The position numbers were made by a program, and so were the translations under genes. This document shows, in pieces, positions 53,301 to 59,925 of a DNA stretch of 64,000 nt; position 1 is the first letter of the stretch; each line of letters opens with the position of its first letter. The notes under the pieces were generated by a model. It was not told the DNA's origin. It worked only from the letters and a program-made list of their open reading frames with translations, and did not search any database. This stretch comes from Bubalus kerabau. Its lineage: Eukaryota; Chordata; Mammalia; Artiodactyla; Bovidae. Where the stretch lies: the NCBI RefSeq assembly GCF_029407905.1, contig NC_073643.1:26626001-26690000 (forward strand), written 5' to 3'.

Positions 53301-56300
53301 TTCTCCAGGGGATCTTCCCAACCCAGAGACTGAATCCAGGTCTCCAGTATTGCAGGCAGATTCTCTACTGTCTGAGCCACCAGGCAAGCTGATAATGTAT
53401 TTTGGTAGACTTTGGGGTTGCAGGGGTGTATGCATTTGCCAAAATTCAGCAAATGTACACTTAAGACTTTCTTTACATATGTAAAGTTATCAAATATTGA
53501 ACTATATTTAATTAATTAAAATGAAGTATTTAGAGAGAAGTTCTAATATCTGCAAATTACTATATCTTTTTCTAAACTTTAAACAATGCCATGTGAAATT
53601 ATCTCATGTAATTATTATTACATAACTTTACTGGAATGTAAAAAAGAAGGATAAAAAGAGTTCTGCCACTTAATATCAATAACACAAGGACCTTGTCAAG
53701 TAATTTTAGCCCTCTATACCTCAATCTCTAATGATCACTTGCTTCAAAGGGTTGTTCTGAGGGTTCAGTGAGATGACATACATCAAGGACCTGTGACAAT
53801 GCCTGGAGCAGAGTATGTACTTGATAAAAAATATTAATGATGATAATAAATAATACAACATTAATAACAGCAAAAACAAACTCTTTAGGATCTCATGCTA
53901 GTTCTTAATTGAACTAATAAATCTAATTTCAAAGTCTCTGCTTTTCACCACTTTAAGAAGTGGTATATGCTCATCTATTTGACCTCTTTAATTGGCACAA
54001 ACCACAAGCTATACATCCCCTATTTTTACTAAGAGTAAATAAAACAATGTAAAATTTTATGCATTTTATGAATAGTAAGTTTGGTGACAATTTTCTTGAC
54101 TAATCAAAAAATGTGCAAACTTATTAATTATAATTAATATACAATGTCCATCCTATAATGTATAATATATATTTAAAAGAAAAAAAGCTGCTTAACATAC
54201 CTGGAGTGATATGTGCTAGATTTTTAAAAGACTATGAACTAAATTGTTATGAAGGCCGAAATGTTATTGACATTACTGGGTTTCCTTACATGAATGCTTT
54301 TTGGTTTTTTTCTCCTTTATTCTTGAAGAAATTAAGGTCTCAAGAACTCACTCGGCATTATTTTCAATGTTGGAGGGGGAATGAAAATTTCATATCTAGA
54401 CACTATATATTTTTTCACCTTAATAATACTTCCATTAAAAATTTTTAAGTCAAAGTCTTCTTTATATTAAATCTTTTAATTCATTCTTTGCATAAAATTG
54501 GGATGTAGAGTTAAACATTTGGGGAAAGACATTAGCAGTACTCGAGAATTCAACCCCTACAAAATAGTGGATATATTCCATTGTGTATTGTCTCCTCTGT
54601 GAAATTGTATTTTTGGTTTACTCAGGAAAGCTGGGCTTCTAGATACAGCTGAGTTAAACACCTCAAAGCTTTTAAACTGCCATGGAAAGCCACAAAGCCT
54701 CCAATTATTTGCCTGTCTTAGTATTTCTCTTAGTAAATGTAAAATCACATTAGTGAACACCCTCTTCTGCTGGAGAAAATGGATAGGCCACTCTCCATGC
54801 TGGTATAATAAAGACTTCTATCACAAAGAATAAACAACTAAATGAGCAGCAATAAACTTAATTTGCACATTAGATATGCTTTTCCAAGTTCCGACATTTC
54901 AGTTGAAAATAATGCTGAAGCAATGAGGCCTATAATTGAACATCCAAAACTTCTCCAGTGGGGAAACAAAAACAAATGTTGCCTGCAAACAAGATCATTT
55001 CTAGAGCCTGCTGTTTCTGTGCTTTTTAATAATTTTCCAAATGCTGATAAAATAATTTTCCCTTTTATGTGACTTTCATATACCTCTTAGTGTATGTACA
55101 CATTGTAATTTTACTAGTCCTCAAAACGAAGACATTTAAAGTCTCTTTCCTTTCAATTTCCTGTTTGTGCCCATGGAACATGTCCTCAAATTACCCTGGG
55201 CATCTTCTGAGGCTCTGGCAAGGCTGGTGCTAATTGCACTTCCAATGTTTGAATGGCAAATTGCTTTATCCTGCTGCATTAGTGAAATAGAAATTTCCAA
55301 CATACAGTGCAGATAACTTCAGAATCCTCTTAACACAGATAAAACATATCAGCTAAAAACTAAGCTGAAAAATATCTTACTCTTGTAACTATTATCTTTT
55401 TACATGTTATCTAGCAACAACATTTCTTGCATGACTGAGGCTGATAAGTAAATTCAAAGAAAGATGATTGTTTTATCAGTTTTACTGAAATTTCTCATTT
55501 GCTCTTTACCACCATATTACCAGAAAGGTCACTGTAAGCTGATCTTGATTTGAGAGACAAAATTATATTTGATGCTGTAATGACAATAAATGAACACTAT
55601 AGACAGGAAAATACAAACACATACACATATACAGGCATGCACACACACACACACACACACATGCAAGCACAGAGAGAAATATTAAATTGTCATCACAAAC
55701 AGCCAGATGGCTGCTCTTAATAGTCAAGAAAATGACTGAATCAATGCATACTATTACGTTTCCTTCTCAGATTACATCTTCAACTCTATAGGTTGTAAAA
55801 TAATAATTTTTGGCAGTAATACCTTCAACATTCCTACATGAAAGGGAATTAGAGATAGCAGTCTCATTAAGAGGAAATGCCAATGATAGACTTATCTTGA
55901 AACTATTTTGTATAAGAATCCCACAGTGTATGCATTACAGATCAGCAATAAAGCAAAGTTTCTAAATATGCTTTTATATTTTGTGTTTATGTAGTTTTTT
56001 TAAATGTGTTATGTATATGTGTTTATTTTTATTACATTAATGGCTACTATCAATGGCAAAGAAGCAAAAAATCTCCAAATCCCCTTGAAATGGGATGTGG
56101 ATATTTCATGAAGGCTAAAAATAACAAACACACATTCTTTCCCATCATGGGATATAAATGACTGAAAATAATGATATTCATGCATATTGATATAAGCCCT
56201 TTTGCATATGTAAATCATCTGGAATTGTACTGAAAATACAAGAACAGTGAGTTCTGTCCATGAAGTATTTTAGATTTTCATGTAGCTTCCTATTTGTCCC

Positions 56301-58805
56301 CCCTTGCAGAGTGTGGAGTTCTCTGTGCATTTAAATCATGTAACTACAAACACTAAAATTGGAAAAGTGAAAGCATTTAGAAGTTTATTATTTGCCTTTG
56401 AAGTGCTCTACTGTGAAGTAGTCTAACAAGTATAAATCCTGAAAAATTGAAAACTTTCAGATTTTAGAGCAGAGAAGTCAGGATAGAAATTATCTCTGAG
56501 AACCAAGGGGGATAAGGTGAGATCCTTTCACTCAATCAATAAATATTTAGTGAACACATACAGTTCCCAGGGTTGTTCCCAGGGCTGTGATAACCTTGCC
56601 TTCTTCATTTCTTTTCTAGAAGAATGGAAAGATAAGGAGAAAATACATGTGAATAAGTGAATCATATCATTTGTAGGAAGATGAAATATGCTACAGAAGA
56701 AGGAAAAGTGGAAAAGATGAAGATGAGCAGGAATGCAGGTTGAGATAATTTTGTTTTAATGTCTCCAGCAAAGGACATTAGAAGTAAGCAAAACTATGTC
56801 AGCTTTTTAACTGAGAAATCTTATTTAATTATTTTCTTACTCACAGAGATTAGAGTATCTGGGGATTATGGTATGTTTTATGGAAAATCCCAAAATACCT
56901 ATCAACTTGTTTCTGTCCTAAGAATCAGGAACCTCCATGGCTATGTTTCACTTCTGAAGTATCCACATGCTATCTTTAGAACTAAGCAGATGTTTCTGAG
57001 TTTCTCATATTTATGTGAGTCTTCTCACTTGATTTTTCTTCCATTGATTAGTAATGTACAATCATTGTGGTGCCAAAGGCAAAAGAAAATATTGAGGAAG
57101 AAAAACTATCTGTGTTGCTTAATCTATTTATAATTTTTTTTTCAATAGTCTTTAGGGTGAAAGGATCTCATCGTTGTATTTTAGCAGCAAACTGTTGGTC
57201 CCGCTTACCCATCACCAGTAGTCCACCAAAACTTTTGAGAAACTACGTTTTCACTACTGATGTGTTCTGCCTTTAATATTTCATGTTTTAATTCCTACTG
57301 GATTTCTCCATACCTAGAAAAATTAACTGCATGTCTTTCCAGCATATATTAATCTTCTATTGTAATGTAGTGAATGAATACCACCCATAGCGTCTAAATT
57401 GGAAATAAGGTAATCTCTTTTTATTCCCTTGATGGACATGTTATTTCTTCAAACATAAAGCATTCACGCTTTTTAGTACATGAGTATTACCAAAAAGTTG
57501 CTGGGGAAATTCCCTATCATTAAATATAATTATAGCACATTCCTTGAAACATTAAGTCCATATCAGTCTTAAAAACCTGATGACAATACAGTATTAAAGA
57601 AGTGAAGTTTTTCAAAATATGCCACACTGGTTGGATTTTTACACAAGTTCTATCATTTACATTTCCCCTGAGTGTTTCAGACAATTGTTGGCATAATATA
57701 ATAGGCTTGAGATAAACTTGGCAGAAATATCTTCTAGGGATAAAAGTGGGTGTTTATTTTCCTTTAGACATTTTAAAGGATAATTGGTGGGTAATAGCTA
57801 ACTACTTTTTGTTGAACTTATTTATTTCTAATAGAAATAATGATAAAACATCAATTGCTGAATTTAATCATTTGAGCTTAATAAGCTGCTCAGACTCCTC
57901 TATCAAGACAGTCATTTTGATCATCCAGGAGGCAATGAAATGATAAAGTGACCTGGCTTCCCCTAAACATACTAGTTTTATGAGCTGAGATTCAGTAAAG
58001 TAGCAGAGATGGAGAATAGGAGCGTCTAATCCTAATTATGTCCCCTGGTGATATATGGAGATACATTTGGACTGATACTAGTTTAAAAGTTTCAAGAATA
58101 GAGTGTGCACTTTTACCATCTGAAATTGGGTGAACATATCCGTTTACTGTGATGGGAATCTAATAATGATTTACATGTCACCAATATTTTATTTTTTTAT
58201 CTTTGTAAAAAACTGCTTATTAAGGCGAATGCAAGAAAGTCTACATTTTGCTAGTTATAGTTAAGCACCCAGAGTTATAGAAACAAATGAATCGACTATG
58301 TGCTTGGCAGCCTTACATCCAGGTAAAATTTTTACACAAATTGAGAGTTTCTGAAAGAAACCTCACTAACATCATCAAAATATTCATAAATTCCTCTCAT
58401 GGAGGCATTTGTGGAAATCCGCATATTTTAAGTGGAGGTTTTAGTTTTGTCTTATTACCCACTGGACAGCTTTTGAACTGTCAAGCTATTCACATCTACC
58501 ATTCTGTTCCACTGGCAAAGTGAGCATGCTATTAATAAATATAAGGGTACTACTCAAATAAGCTGTGAAACCAAATATTGCACATATGTAATATGATGCA
58601 GGGTTGGCAGTGATAGAGGTCAGGTATGCAAATGTATCTCCAGTGTTCATCAAGCACAAACAAAGATAGTAAAATACCTTTTATGATGAGGCTTCCAGTG
58701 TTCTTTGCAACACCAAACTGATTTGTAGCTATGCAAGTATATAATCCAGCATCCGACCTGGTAACATTATATATTTTGAGGCTGCCGTCCTCCAAGAGAA
58801 ACACT
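11084..58805 (-). CDS. CNTN6: CNTN6 (contactin-6), 3' part of gene, twelve exons
   Basis: Contactin-6 (NB-3) is a GPI-anchored neural adhesion protein of the immunoglobulin superfamily, with six Ig and four FNIII domains; family knowledge places it on the neuronal surface in neurite outgrowth and synapse formation. Twelve exons with GT..AG borders join in frame to give 575 codons and a stop. The deduced peptide follows the human CNTN6 I recall almost residue for residue (for example GSLKIYNVTRSDAG, WNAIAWNRNTGRVLGYE, NITGLKANT), which separates it from CNTN1 to CNTN5. Domain order is Ig5 (second part), Ig6, FN1, FN2, FN3, FN4, GPI signal. Many N-x-S/T sequons fit an extracellular protein. The 5' half of the gene lies beyond 64000. 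Exon positions are listed separately; the extreme C-terminus looks frameshifted. Gene identity is very secure; numbering and family comparison are from memory. Confidence 0.95.
11191..12025 (-). other. CNTN6 intron before the terminal exon
   Basis: An 835 bp intron, GTAAG..TTTTGCAG. Apart from a 16-base T run near 11771 I see no repeat or conserved feature. Confidence 0.85.
12026..12194 (-). CDS. CNTN6: CNTN6 exon: second half of FNIII domain 4
   Basis: The 169 bp exon (phase 0 in, phase 1 out) has acceptor TTATTCAG and donor TCAA|GTAAG. It starts ILYRQNRQSKTHILETNNTS and contains overlapping N-x-S/T sites, the strand F region DYLIEIRTVSDGGDG, and ends EEIRIPKMS. It completes the last FNIII domain and begins the linker to the GPI-attachment region. 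Confidence 0.95.
12195..12968 (-). other. CNTN6 intron within FNIII domain 4
   Basis: A 774 bp AT-rich intron splitting FN4. No repeat, RNA gene or hidden exon was recognised. Confidence 0.85.
12969..13081 (-). CDS. CNTN6: CNTN6 exon: first half of FNIII domain 4
   Basis: The 113 bp exon (phase 1 in, phase 0 out) follows acceptor TTTTTAAAG and ends AAG|GTGAGT. It encodes PPSQPPANIAWKLTNSK, then LCLNWEHVKTMENESEVLGYK, with the strand B Trp in LNWEHV and an N-E-S sequon. It joins exactly to ILYRQNRQ of the next exon. Confidence 0.95.
15083..15836 (+). mobile_element. BovB LINE, 3' portion
   Basis: The 125-codon frame at 15244-15621 encodes the BovB C-terminal region (KVHLVKAMVFPVV, FELWCWRRLLRV). 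The copy is truncated just after the RT active-site region and ends in GAACTGAACTGAACTGA, the usual BovB tail. A frameshift and stops break the frame. Confidence 0.9.
18470..18598 (+). mobile_element. Ruminant L1 3' tail
   Basis: GGGTTCAGGATGGGGAACAC and TGATATTTGGCAAAACTAAT, ending in an AAAATAAAATAAAA-type tail, match the L1 ends at 40800, 46658 and 63662 in this window. Very strongly 5'-truncated. Confidence 0.85.
18640..18800 (+). mobile_element. MIR SINE fragment
   Basis: A diverged MIR core: TACATTATGTCCTTTAATTC, then TTTTTCAGTTGAGAAAAGAG, as expected for an old mammalian MIR. Confidence 0.55.
19494..19768 (+). mobile_element. Bov-A2 SINE (dimeric)
   Basis: Two Bov-A monomers (GGAAATGGCACCCCACTCCA and GGAAATGGCAACCCACTCCA) are joined by a CACTTTCACTTTTCACTTTC linker. 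A perfect 10 bp direct repeat TATACTGAAT (19484-19493, 19769-19778) brackets it. Confidence 0.93.
19815..20335 (+). mobile_element. Old LTR of the ERVL-MaLR type (MLT1-like)
   Basis: Phrases such as GGGTGGGTTCAGTGTGATGA, GGGCCACAAGCCAAG and the end TTAAAACACTAAATTGTGGT follow an ancient MaLR LTR layout. It is a solo, decayed LTR with no viral gene. Family assignment is from memory. Confidence 0.5.
20994..21970 (+). mobile_element. BovB LINE, 3' half
   Basis: Starts in the RT domain at GTATGCAGGTCAGGAAGTAA and runs to the BovB 3' end CTGACTGAACTGACTGA. The frame is broken repeatedly: GGCTGAATATTG gives a stop just after the conserved VHQG position, and the active-site region is frameshifted. 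It runs into a TG microsatellite. Confidence 0.9.
21971..22015 (+). repeat. (TG)n microsatellite
   Basis: A run of about 13 TG units with an imperfect GCATGCGCG continuation directly follows the BovB 3' end and abuts the MER2-like element. Likely length-polymorphic. Confidence 0.9.
22019..22645 (+). mobile_element. MER2-like DNA transposon split by Bov-A2
   Basis: TTACATAGCATTTACATTGT, AAGTAATCTTGAGGTGATTT and the end GGAACCAATCCCCGTTGGAT fit MER2 (Tigger type), with decayed inverted ends. It is interrupted by the Bov-A2 at 22201-22470. Confidence 0.6.
22201..22470 (+). mobile_element. Bov-A2 SINE (dimeric)
   Basis: Two Bov-A units with the CACTTTCACTTTTCACTTTC linker, ending TTAGCAGCAGC. 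It is bracketed by a perfect 11 bp repeat ATGTAACATTT (22190-22200, 22471-22481). Low divergence suggests a young insertion. Confidence 0.94.
23310..23510 (+). mobile_element. MIR SINE fragment
   Basis: A weak MIR pattern: TTTCACAGCACTTTGTATTT, AACAGTTTAGAAAATTAAAG and GGTCATGAGTCAGTGAAG in the expected order. Confidence 0.45.
24026..25706 (+). mobile_element. BovB LINE, long 5'-truncated copy
   Basis: The longest transposable element here. It carries a single open frame of 551 codons (24031-25686) and ends in a TGATCTAATCTGATCTGATC tail. It lacks the N-terminal part of the BovB polyprotein, including the endonuclease, so it cannot mobilise itself. The long open frame and close match to the BovB coding consensus as I know it suggest a recent insertion. 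It lies in sense opposite to CNTN6, inside the intron before the FN4 exons. Confidence 0.95.
24031..25686 (+). pseudogene. BovB reverse transcriptase, N-terminally truncated
   Basis: The 551-residue frame holds the RT domain and the RTE C-terminal region. Visible motifs are IPIPKKGNAKECSNY (about 114-127), motif A FIDYAKAFD (195-202, Asp196), motif B KGVRQGCILSP (251-261), and motif C at 296-299, which reads YTDD instead of YADD. The two catalytic aspartates (298, 299) are kept. The C-terminal part has the ELWCWRKLLRVPWTARR segment and ends AKSRTRLSN. The apurinic endonuclease domain is missing because of 5' truncation, so this is a dead remnant and not a host gene; no promoter or splice context supports its use. 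Confidence 0.9.
25920..26110 (+). mobile_element. MIR SINE fragment
   Basis: TTTACAGATGAGGATATTGA and surrounding GGTCAGATGTTGAACCCAAG preserve the MIR core order. Old and diverged. Confidence 0.7.
26379..26565 (-). CDS. CNTN6: CNTN6 exon: second half of FNIII domain 3
   Basis: The 187 bp exon (phase 0 in, phase 1 out) starts VLYWTDDSKESMIGKIRVSG and holds three N-x-T sequons (GNIT, KNIT, VNVT), the FNIII strand F motif VYFASVRAYNTAG, and the end PPVNVTTKKS. The acceptor is GAGCAG and the donor a consensus GTAAGT after the first base of a Pro codon. A 13.3 kb intron follows in transcript order. Confidence 0.95.
26855..27064 (-). mobile_element. Bov-tA SINE
   Basis: Reverse-strand copy: GTGAAAGTGTTAGTCACCCA at its 3' end and the tRNA-derived head GGCAGATTCTTTACTGTCTG, with GGGATCGAACC as B-box complement. 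Preceded by an A-rich run. Confidence 0.9.
28082..28298 (+). mobile_element. Bov-tA SINE
   Basis: Forward copy with head GGTAAAGAATCCACCTGCAA and 3' part ending AGACACAACTGAGCAC. The direct repeat CTTATATTAAGG at 28070-28081 and 28299-28310 marks insertion. Confidence 0.92.
28395..28510 (-). CDS. CNTN6: CNTN6 exon: first half of FNIII domain 3
   Basis: The 116 bp exon (phase 1 in, phase 0 out) has acceptor ATGGTAG and donor GAG|GTAATC. Its peptide starts EPQLAPRGTSVQSFSASEME, has the strand B Trp in VSWNAIAW, and ends NTGRVLGYE. The next exon continues directly with VLYWTDD, so no residue is missing between them. Confidence 0.95.
28511..28622 (-). other. Minimal CNTN6 intron between FN2 and FN3
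   Basis: Only 112 bp separate two exons, close to the lower size limit for mammalian introns. GTAAG donor and TAG acceptor are intact. No repeat is inside. Confidence 0.9.
28623..28857 (-). CDS. CNTN6: CNTN6 exon: rest of FNIII domain 2
   Basis: This is the largest exon in the window at 235 bp (phase 0 in, phase 1 out), with acceptor CTGCCCAAG and donor GATG|GTAAG. It reads SIPEELQNGEDFGYIVMLRP, then GSTTWTKERVPSVESSRFIY, and the FNIII strand F motif FEVKVGVYNKEGDGPLS, ending YSGED. A 112 bp intron separates it from the following exon, and the pair lies between inverted BovB copies. Confidence 0.95.
29098..29450 (-). mobile_element. L1 LINE 3' fragment with internal microsatellite
   Basis: Antisense L1 phrases TACCTCTTGGCAACCACAAG, TATTTTAGATTCCACATGTA and TTCTTTATCCATCAG are in the expected order. 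A (TA)n(CA)n tract expanded inside the element. Confidence 0.8.
29345..29425. repeat. (TA)n/(CA)n compound microsatellite
   Basis: TA units run into CA units at 29347-29386, and a second CA run lies at 29408-29423. Both lie inside the L1 fragment and are probably polymorphic. Confidence 0.9.
29862..30585 (-). mobile_element. BovB LINE with an internal deletion
   Basis: An antisense BovB from its TTTAGTTCAGTTCAG end to the RT region (AGTCAAAGGATTTGGTGTAG, reverse of the motif A segment). Around 30155 sequence equivalent to about 436 bp of the copy at 24026 is missing (its 24975-25410). It sits on the far side of three CNTN6 exons from that opposite-strand BovB. Confidence 0.9.
31210..31455. 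mobile_element. Old hAT-like DNA transposon fragment
   Basis: CAACAAGCTATGGCCTTTGA, then TGAAAATAAAGTGTTTTG and ACAATGGCAAGGTTGAACAG, follow a widespread nonautonomous hAT element known from mammals. Subfamily not certain. Confidence 0.5.
31628..31905 (-). mobile_element. Bov-A2 SINE (dimeric)
   Basis: Reverse copy beginning GCTGCTGCTGCTGCTAAGTC, with two Bov-A units. Direct repeat TATCATGTCT at 31618-31627 and 31906-31915. Opposite in orientation to the Bov-A2 at 22201. Confidence 0.93.
33580..33795 (-). mobile_element. MER5A-like hAT DNA transposon
   Basis: TTTCTCAACCTCAGCGCTCT, TATCCTGTGCATTGTAGGAT and the far end GAGAGCCCCTCTAA follow reverse MER5A (hAT-Charlie). Fairly diverged. Confidence 0.7.
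34081..34271 (-). mobile_element. Bov-tA SINE
   Basis: Reverse copy: AAAGTCGCTCAGTCGTGTCC, then the tRNA-like head GGTGGATTCTTTACTAGCTG followed by AGCCACAAGGGAA. Confidence 0.9.
34330..35090. other. Unidentified, relatively GC-rich intronic block
   Basis: The block is richer in G+C than its flanks and has a long minus-strand open frame (34250-34867) that runs into the Bov-tA. I see no splice sites, domains or family similarity. The texture suggests a decayed LTR or other old repeat, but I could not name it. Confidence 0.35.
35697..35767 (-). CDS. CNTN6: CNTN6 exon: start of FNIII domain 2
   Basis: This small 71 bp exon (phase 1 in, phase 0 out) encodes the peptide VPAVAPTNINGGGG followed by SRSELIITWE. 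The glycine run before the strand B Trp is a hallmark shared with other contactins. Acceptor GCTTTTAG and donor GAG|GTAATT are clear. The small size explains why no long open frame marks it. The next exon begins exactly in frame with SIPEELQNGE. Confidence 0.94.
35768..38531 (-). other. CNTN6 intron between FN1 and FN2
   Basis: A 2.8 kb, strongly AT-rich intron. I recognise no young retroelement, RNA gene or hidden exon in it. Confidence 0.8.
38532..38681 (-). CDS. CNTN6: CNTN6 exon: second half of FNIII domain 1
   Basis: The 150 bp exon (phase 1 to phase 1) follows a CTTTTCAG acceptor and ends at a GTAAGA donor. The peptide VPEILNGKTFNATVVGLNPW holds an N-A-T sequon and leads into the FNIII strand F motif YEFRVVAGN and the end of the domain, PSKPSELLRTKSS. 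This completes FN1 and starts the FN1-FN2 linker. Confidence 0.95.
38682..38803 (-). other. Short CNTN6 intron within FNIII domain 1
   Basis: A 122 bp intron with GTAAGTGATG donor and TTCTTTTCAG acceptor. No repeat is present. Confidence 0.9.
38804..38962 (-). CDS. CNTN6: CNTN6 exon: first half of FNIII domain 1
   Basis: The 159 bp exon begins after a TTTTCAAG acceptor in phase 1 and ends at ACAG|GTAAG in phase 1. It reads GPPGPPEDVRVKHISSTT, then the FNIII strand B Trp in QLSWRPG, then SPIQIFSIQARTPFSVGW. The Cys in STTCQLSW stands where I recall Ser in the human protein. FNIII domains normally lack cysteines, so this would be an unpaired thiol. Only a 122 bp intron separates this exon from the next. 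Confidence 0.95.
38963..39573 (-). other. CNTN6 intron between Ig6 and FN1
   Basis: A 611 bp AT-rich intron between the Ig6 and FN1 exons. No recognisable repeat. Confidence 0.85.
39574..39691 (-). CDS. CNTN6: CNTN6 exon: second half of Ig domain 6
   Basis: The 118 bp exon starts in phase 0 after a CTACAG acceptor with ESVGDLMIRNIQLNHSG, carries the second Ig6 cysteine in GKYLCTV, and ends ADGDIIVR with a phase 1 GTAAGC donor. The D-x-G-x-Y-x-C Ig motif appears here as H-S-G-K-Y-L-C. Together with the exon at 40048-40223 it forms a complete Ig domain, with the cysteines about 50 residues apart. The splice into the next exon creates the Gly that opens the PPGPPEDV linker to FNIII. Confidence 0.95.
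39692..40047 (-). other. CNTN6 intron within Ig6
   Basis: A 356 bp intron splitting the Ig6 domain, with GTAAGT donor and CTACAG acceptor. No repeat recognised. Confidence 0.85.
40048..40223 (-). CDS. CNTN6: CNTN6 exon: first half of Ig domain 6
   Basis: The 176 bp exon enters in phase 1 after a CAACAG acceptor and leaves in phase 0 at a consensus GTAAGT donor. It completes a Glu codon with the previous exon and reads RTVITVPPSKMDVTVGE, then the first Ig6 cysteine (LPCQVSHDPS) and the core Trp (VFVWSFNG), ending HFERIGG. Compared with the human protein I recall, differences are few (Ser for Phe after the Trp, Phe for Leu after VID). The Ig fold is split between this and the following exon, as is usual in contactins. 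Confidence 0.95.
40800..40915 (-). mobile_element. Ruminant L1 3' tail
   Basis: Reverse L1 end: TTTAAACTTTACATAATTGT, then AATGAATCCGCCACAGGTAT and GTGTTCCCCATCCTGA, where it stops. An extreme 5' truncation. Confidence 0.85.
42266..42936 (+). mobile_element. BovB LINE, 3' portion
   Basis: Starts within AAACTAAGATCATGGCATCT and ends GAGTGACTGAACAACAACAA, a variant tail. Frames are shifted in several places. Orientation is opposite to the BovB at 29862. Confidence 0.9.
43078..43294 (-). mobile_element. Bov-tA SINE
   Basis: Reverse copy from GAGAATGTTAGTTATTCAGA to CTATCTGAACCATCAGGAAA. Imperfect flanking TAACTRTGATRA repeats are visible. Confidence 0.88.
43403..43560 (+). mobile_element. Diverged Bov-tA SINE
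   Basis: Head AGTGGTAAAGAATCTGCTTG and end TTGGACATGACTGAGCAC. The middle is shortened compared with other copies; AAGGCAAAT flanks both sides. Confidence 0.8.
44755..45760. other. Unidentified GC-richer block
   Basis: About 1 kb with clear compositional contrast to the flanking intron and several short open frames on both strands. Phrases such as CTGGGCTGCACAAGGCTGAA look like a decayed retroelement or LTR, but I could not match it to a family. No splice-competent exon was found. Confidence 0.35.
46658..47480 (-). mobile_element. L1 LINE 3' end, young 5'-truncated insertion
   Basis: Antisense L1 with a near-intact C-terminal ORF2 frame (minus strand; LIIxxSxxSA-type decay not seen; WECKLVQPLWRIVWRFLKKL, YTMEYYSAIKKN) and a full 3' UTR. 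A perfect 16 bp direct repeat ACTTTGTTTGCTTTTA (46642-46657, 47481-47496) brackets it, so it is recent. Confidence 0.95.
47700..47790. repeat. AT-rich purine-pyrimidine simple repeat
   Basis: Alternating ACACAC, ATGTAT and ATATAA units form an imperfect microsatellite. Confidence 0.7.
50006..50093 (-). mobile_element. Short BovB/Bov-A-type 3' end
   Basis: GTTCAGTTCAGTTCAGTTCA followed by CACTCAGTCGTGTCCGACTC, an 88 bp tail only. Confidence 0.8.
50563..50622 (-). mobile_element. Very short BovB/Bov-A-type 3' end
   Basis: TCAGTTCAGTCGCTTAGTCA to GAATTGCAACACGCC, a 60 bp remnant next to a TA repeat. It shares the CATGAAT(C/T)GCA variant with the piece at 50006. Confidence 0.7.
52259..52468 (-). 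mobile_element. Bov-tA SINE
   Basis: Reverse copy with TAAGTCGCTTCAGTTGTGTC and head GTTCTTTACCACTAGTGCCA. Flanked by TATGTTAGRTTT repeats at about 52247 and 52469. Confidence 0.9.
53178..53389 (-). mobile_element. Bov-tA SINE
   Basis: Reverse copy from GAAAGTGAAAGTGTTAGTAA to GTCTGAGCCACCAGGCAAGC. Confidence 0.9.
53690..53835 (-). mobile_element. MIR SINE fragment
   Basis: Reverse MIR: GGGTTGTTCTGAGGGTTCAG, AATGCCTGGAGCAGAGTATG and TACTTGATAAA are in the expected order. Confidence 0.75.
55616..55665. repeat. (CA)n microsatellite
   Basis: About 11 uninterrupted CA units flanked by imperfect CACATA and CATGCA units. Confidence 0.9.
58678..58805 (-). CDS. CNTN6: CNTN6 exon: second part of Ig domain 5
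   Basis: This is the most 5' CNTN6 exon in the window. Its 128 bp follow a pyrimidine-rich acceptor (TTTTTAG) and end at a GTATTT donor in phase 1. The peptide starts VFLLEDGSLKIYNVTRSDAG and continues through the Ig signature Y-T-C (the second disulfide cysteine of the domain) to a final beta strand ending SLIIK. An N-V-T sequon is present. An alternative acceptor two bases further in (AGAG) is possible. The preceding exon with the first half of Ig5 was not found between 58806 and 64000 and probably lies outside. The next exon is 18.5 kb downstream in transcript order. Confidence 0.93.
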
Positions 58806-59704
58806 CTAAAAAGAAAATTTATAATTAATATAAGTAAGGTTCTGTAAAACTGGTAAGCTTTAACCTCTTACTTTCATTTTAAAGCATTTCTAAAACCATG
58901 GCTGTATTTGATAATATGAATATATCCCTTTCCTATTATTCTGCTTTTAATTGTGAGTAATCTCTGAATCTGCATATTAGAAAAAATGACAGTTGCTTTT
59001 ATTCTGACACAGTATTGATGATTATTTATGCTGTCACTTAAATTATCATTGGTGATACCAATGCACATTAAAAATCAAATGAGTACTTGATGCTGCAATG
59101 CCCATTTGCTTGATTAAAAACAAATGCAACTATTCACTGTGCATTTTGAAAAGTCAACTCTCTGCTGAAAATTGAAGTTGGTGTTAGAGACATGCAAGCT
59201 GATTTTCACACTGTTAACTCTGTGGCTTTATAAACCGGTTTTTACTTAGGACTTTCAGCTACCAAACAATAGGTTCTCAACCATGATGATATTTGCCTGT
59301 GCTAGTGAGCTAAAGGAACTATCCACATGGTCCCATAGCTAAAGGCCTCAGGCCCATCTTGTTATGTGGCCTAGTCCATCAAAAGGAGAAAGGAGTAAAA
59401 TGAATGAAGACTTCAAAAAGTCAGACTGAATTAAATATTCCTAAAATACATGTAATCATATAGTACACAATGGAGGGATAGCTATTGAAGAACTTTCAGC
59501 CTTTCATAAAATGGTTCCTATGAAATTTTCTCTGAAACTCAGAAATAGTCAAAAGCAAACATCAGAACATTGTTGTAATCAAGGGAAACCCTAAGATTGG
59601 TTTCTTGGCAAAATCATCACCAAGTGTTTTAATAAGGAGACAAAATGAAACAAAAGAACATGTACCCAATTTTGTGTTATAAATTTAATATGATCTTTTA
59701 AAAA

Positions 59705-59925
59705 CACAGACTGCTATATTCAAAATGGATAACCAACAAGGAAGGACATATTATGATAACCAACAAGGAAGGACATATTGTATAGTACATGAAACTCTAC
59801 CCATTGTTATATGCCAGCCTGAATGGGAGGGGAGTTTGTGTCACCTGAAATTACCACAACATTGTTAATTGGCTATGCCCAAATACAAAATAAAAAGTTG
59901 AAAGTTTGTAAAAAACAAAACAAAA
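59705..59925 (+). mobile_element. L1-like 3' tail with a 27 bp tandem duplication
   Basis: CTGCTATATTCAAAATGGAT to ACAAAATAAAAAGTTGAAAG follows a common ruminant/pig L1 3' UTR. A 27 bp unit beginning GATAACCAACAAGGAAGGAC is repeated at 59728-59754 and 59755-59781. Confidence 0.75.

Larger units (their letters stand above)
40224..58677 (-). other. CNTN6 largest intron in window, between Ig5 and Ig6
   Basis: An 18.5 kb intron with L1 tails (40800, 46658), BovB (42266) and six Bov-A/Bov-tA elements or fragments. 44755-45760 is a GC-richer block of unknown nature. Stretches 47520-50000, 50640-52240 and 53840-58670 hold unique AT-rich DNA with only a MIR-like or L2-like trace and simple repeats. 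Confidence 0.8.
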
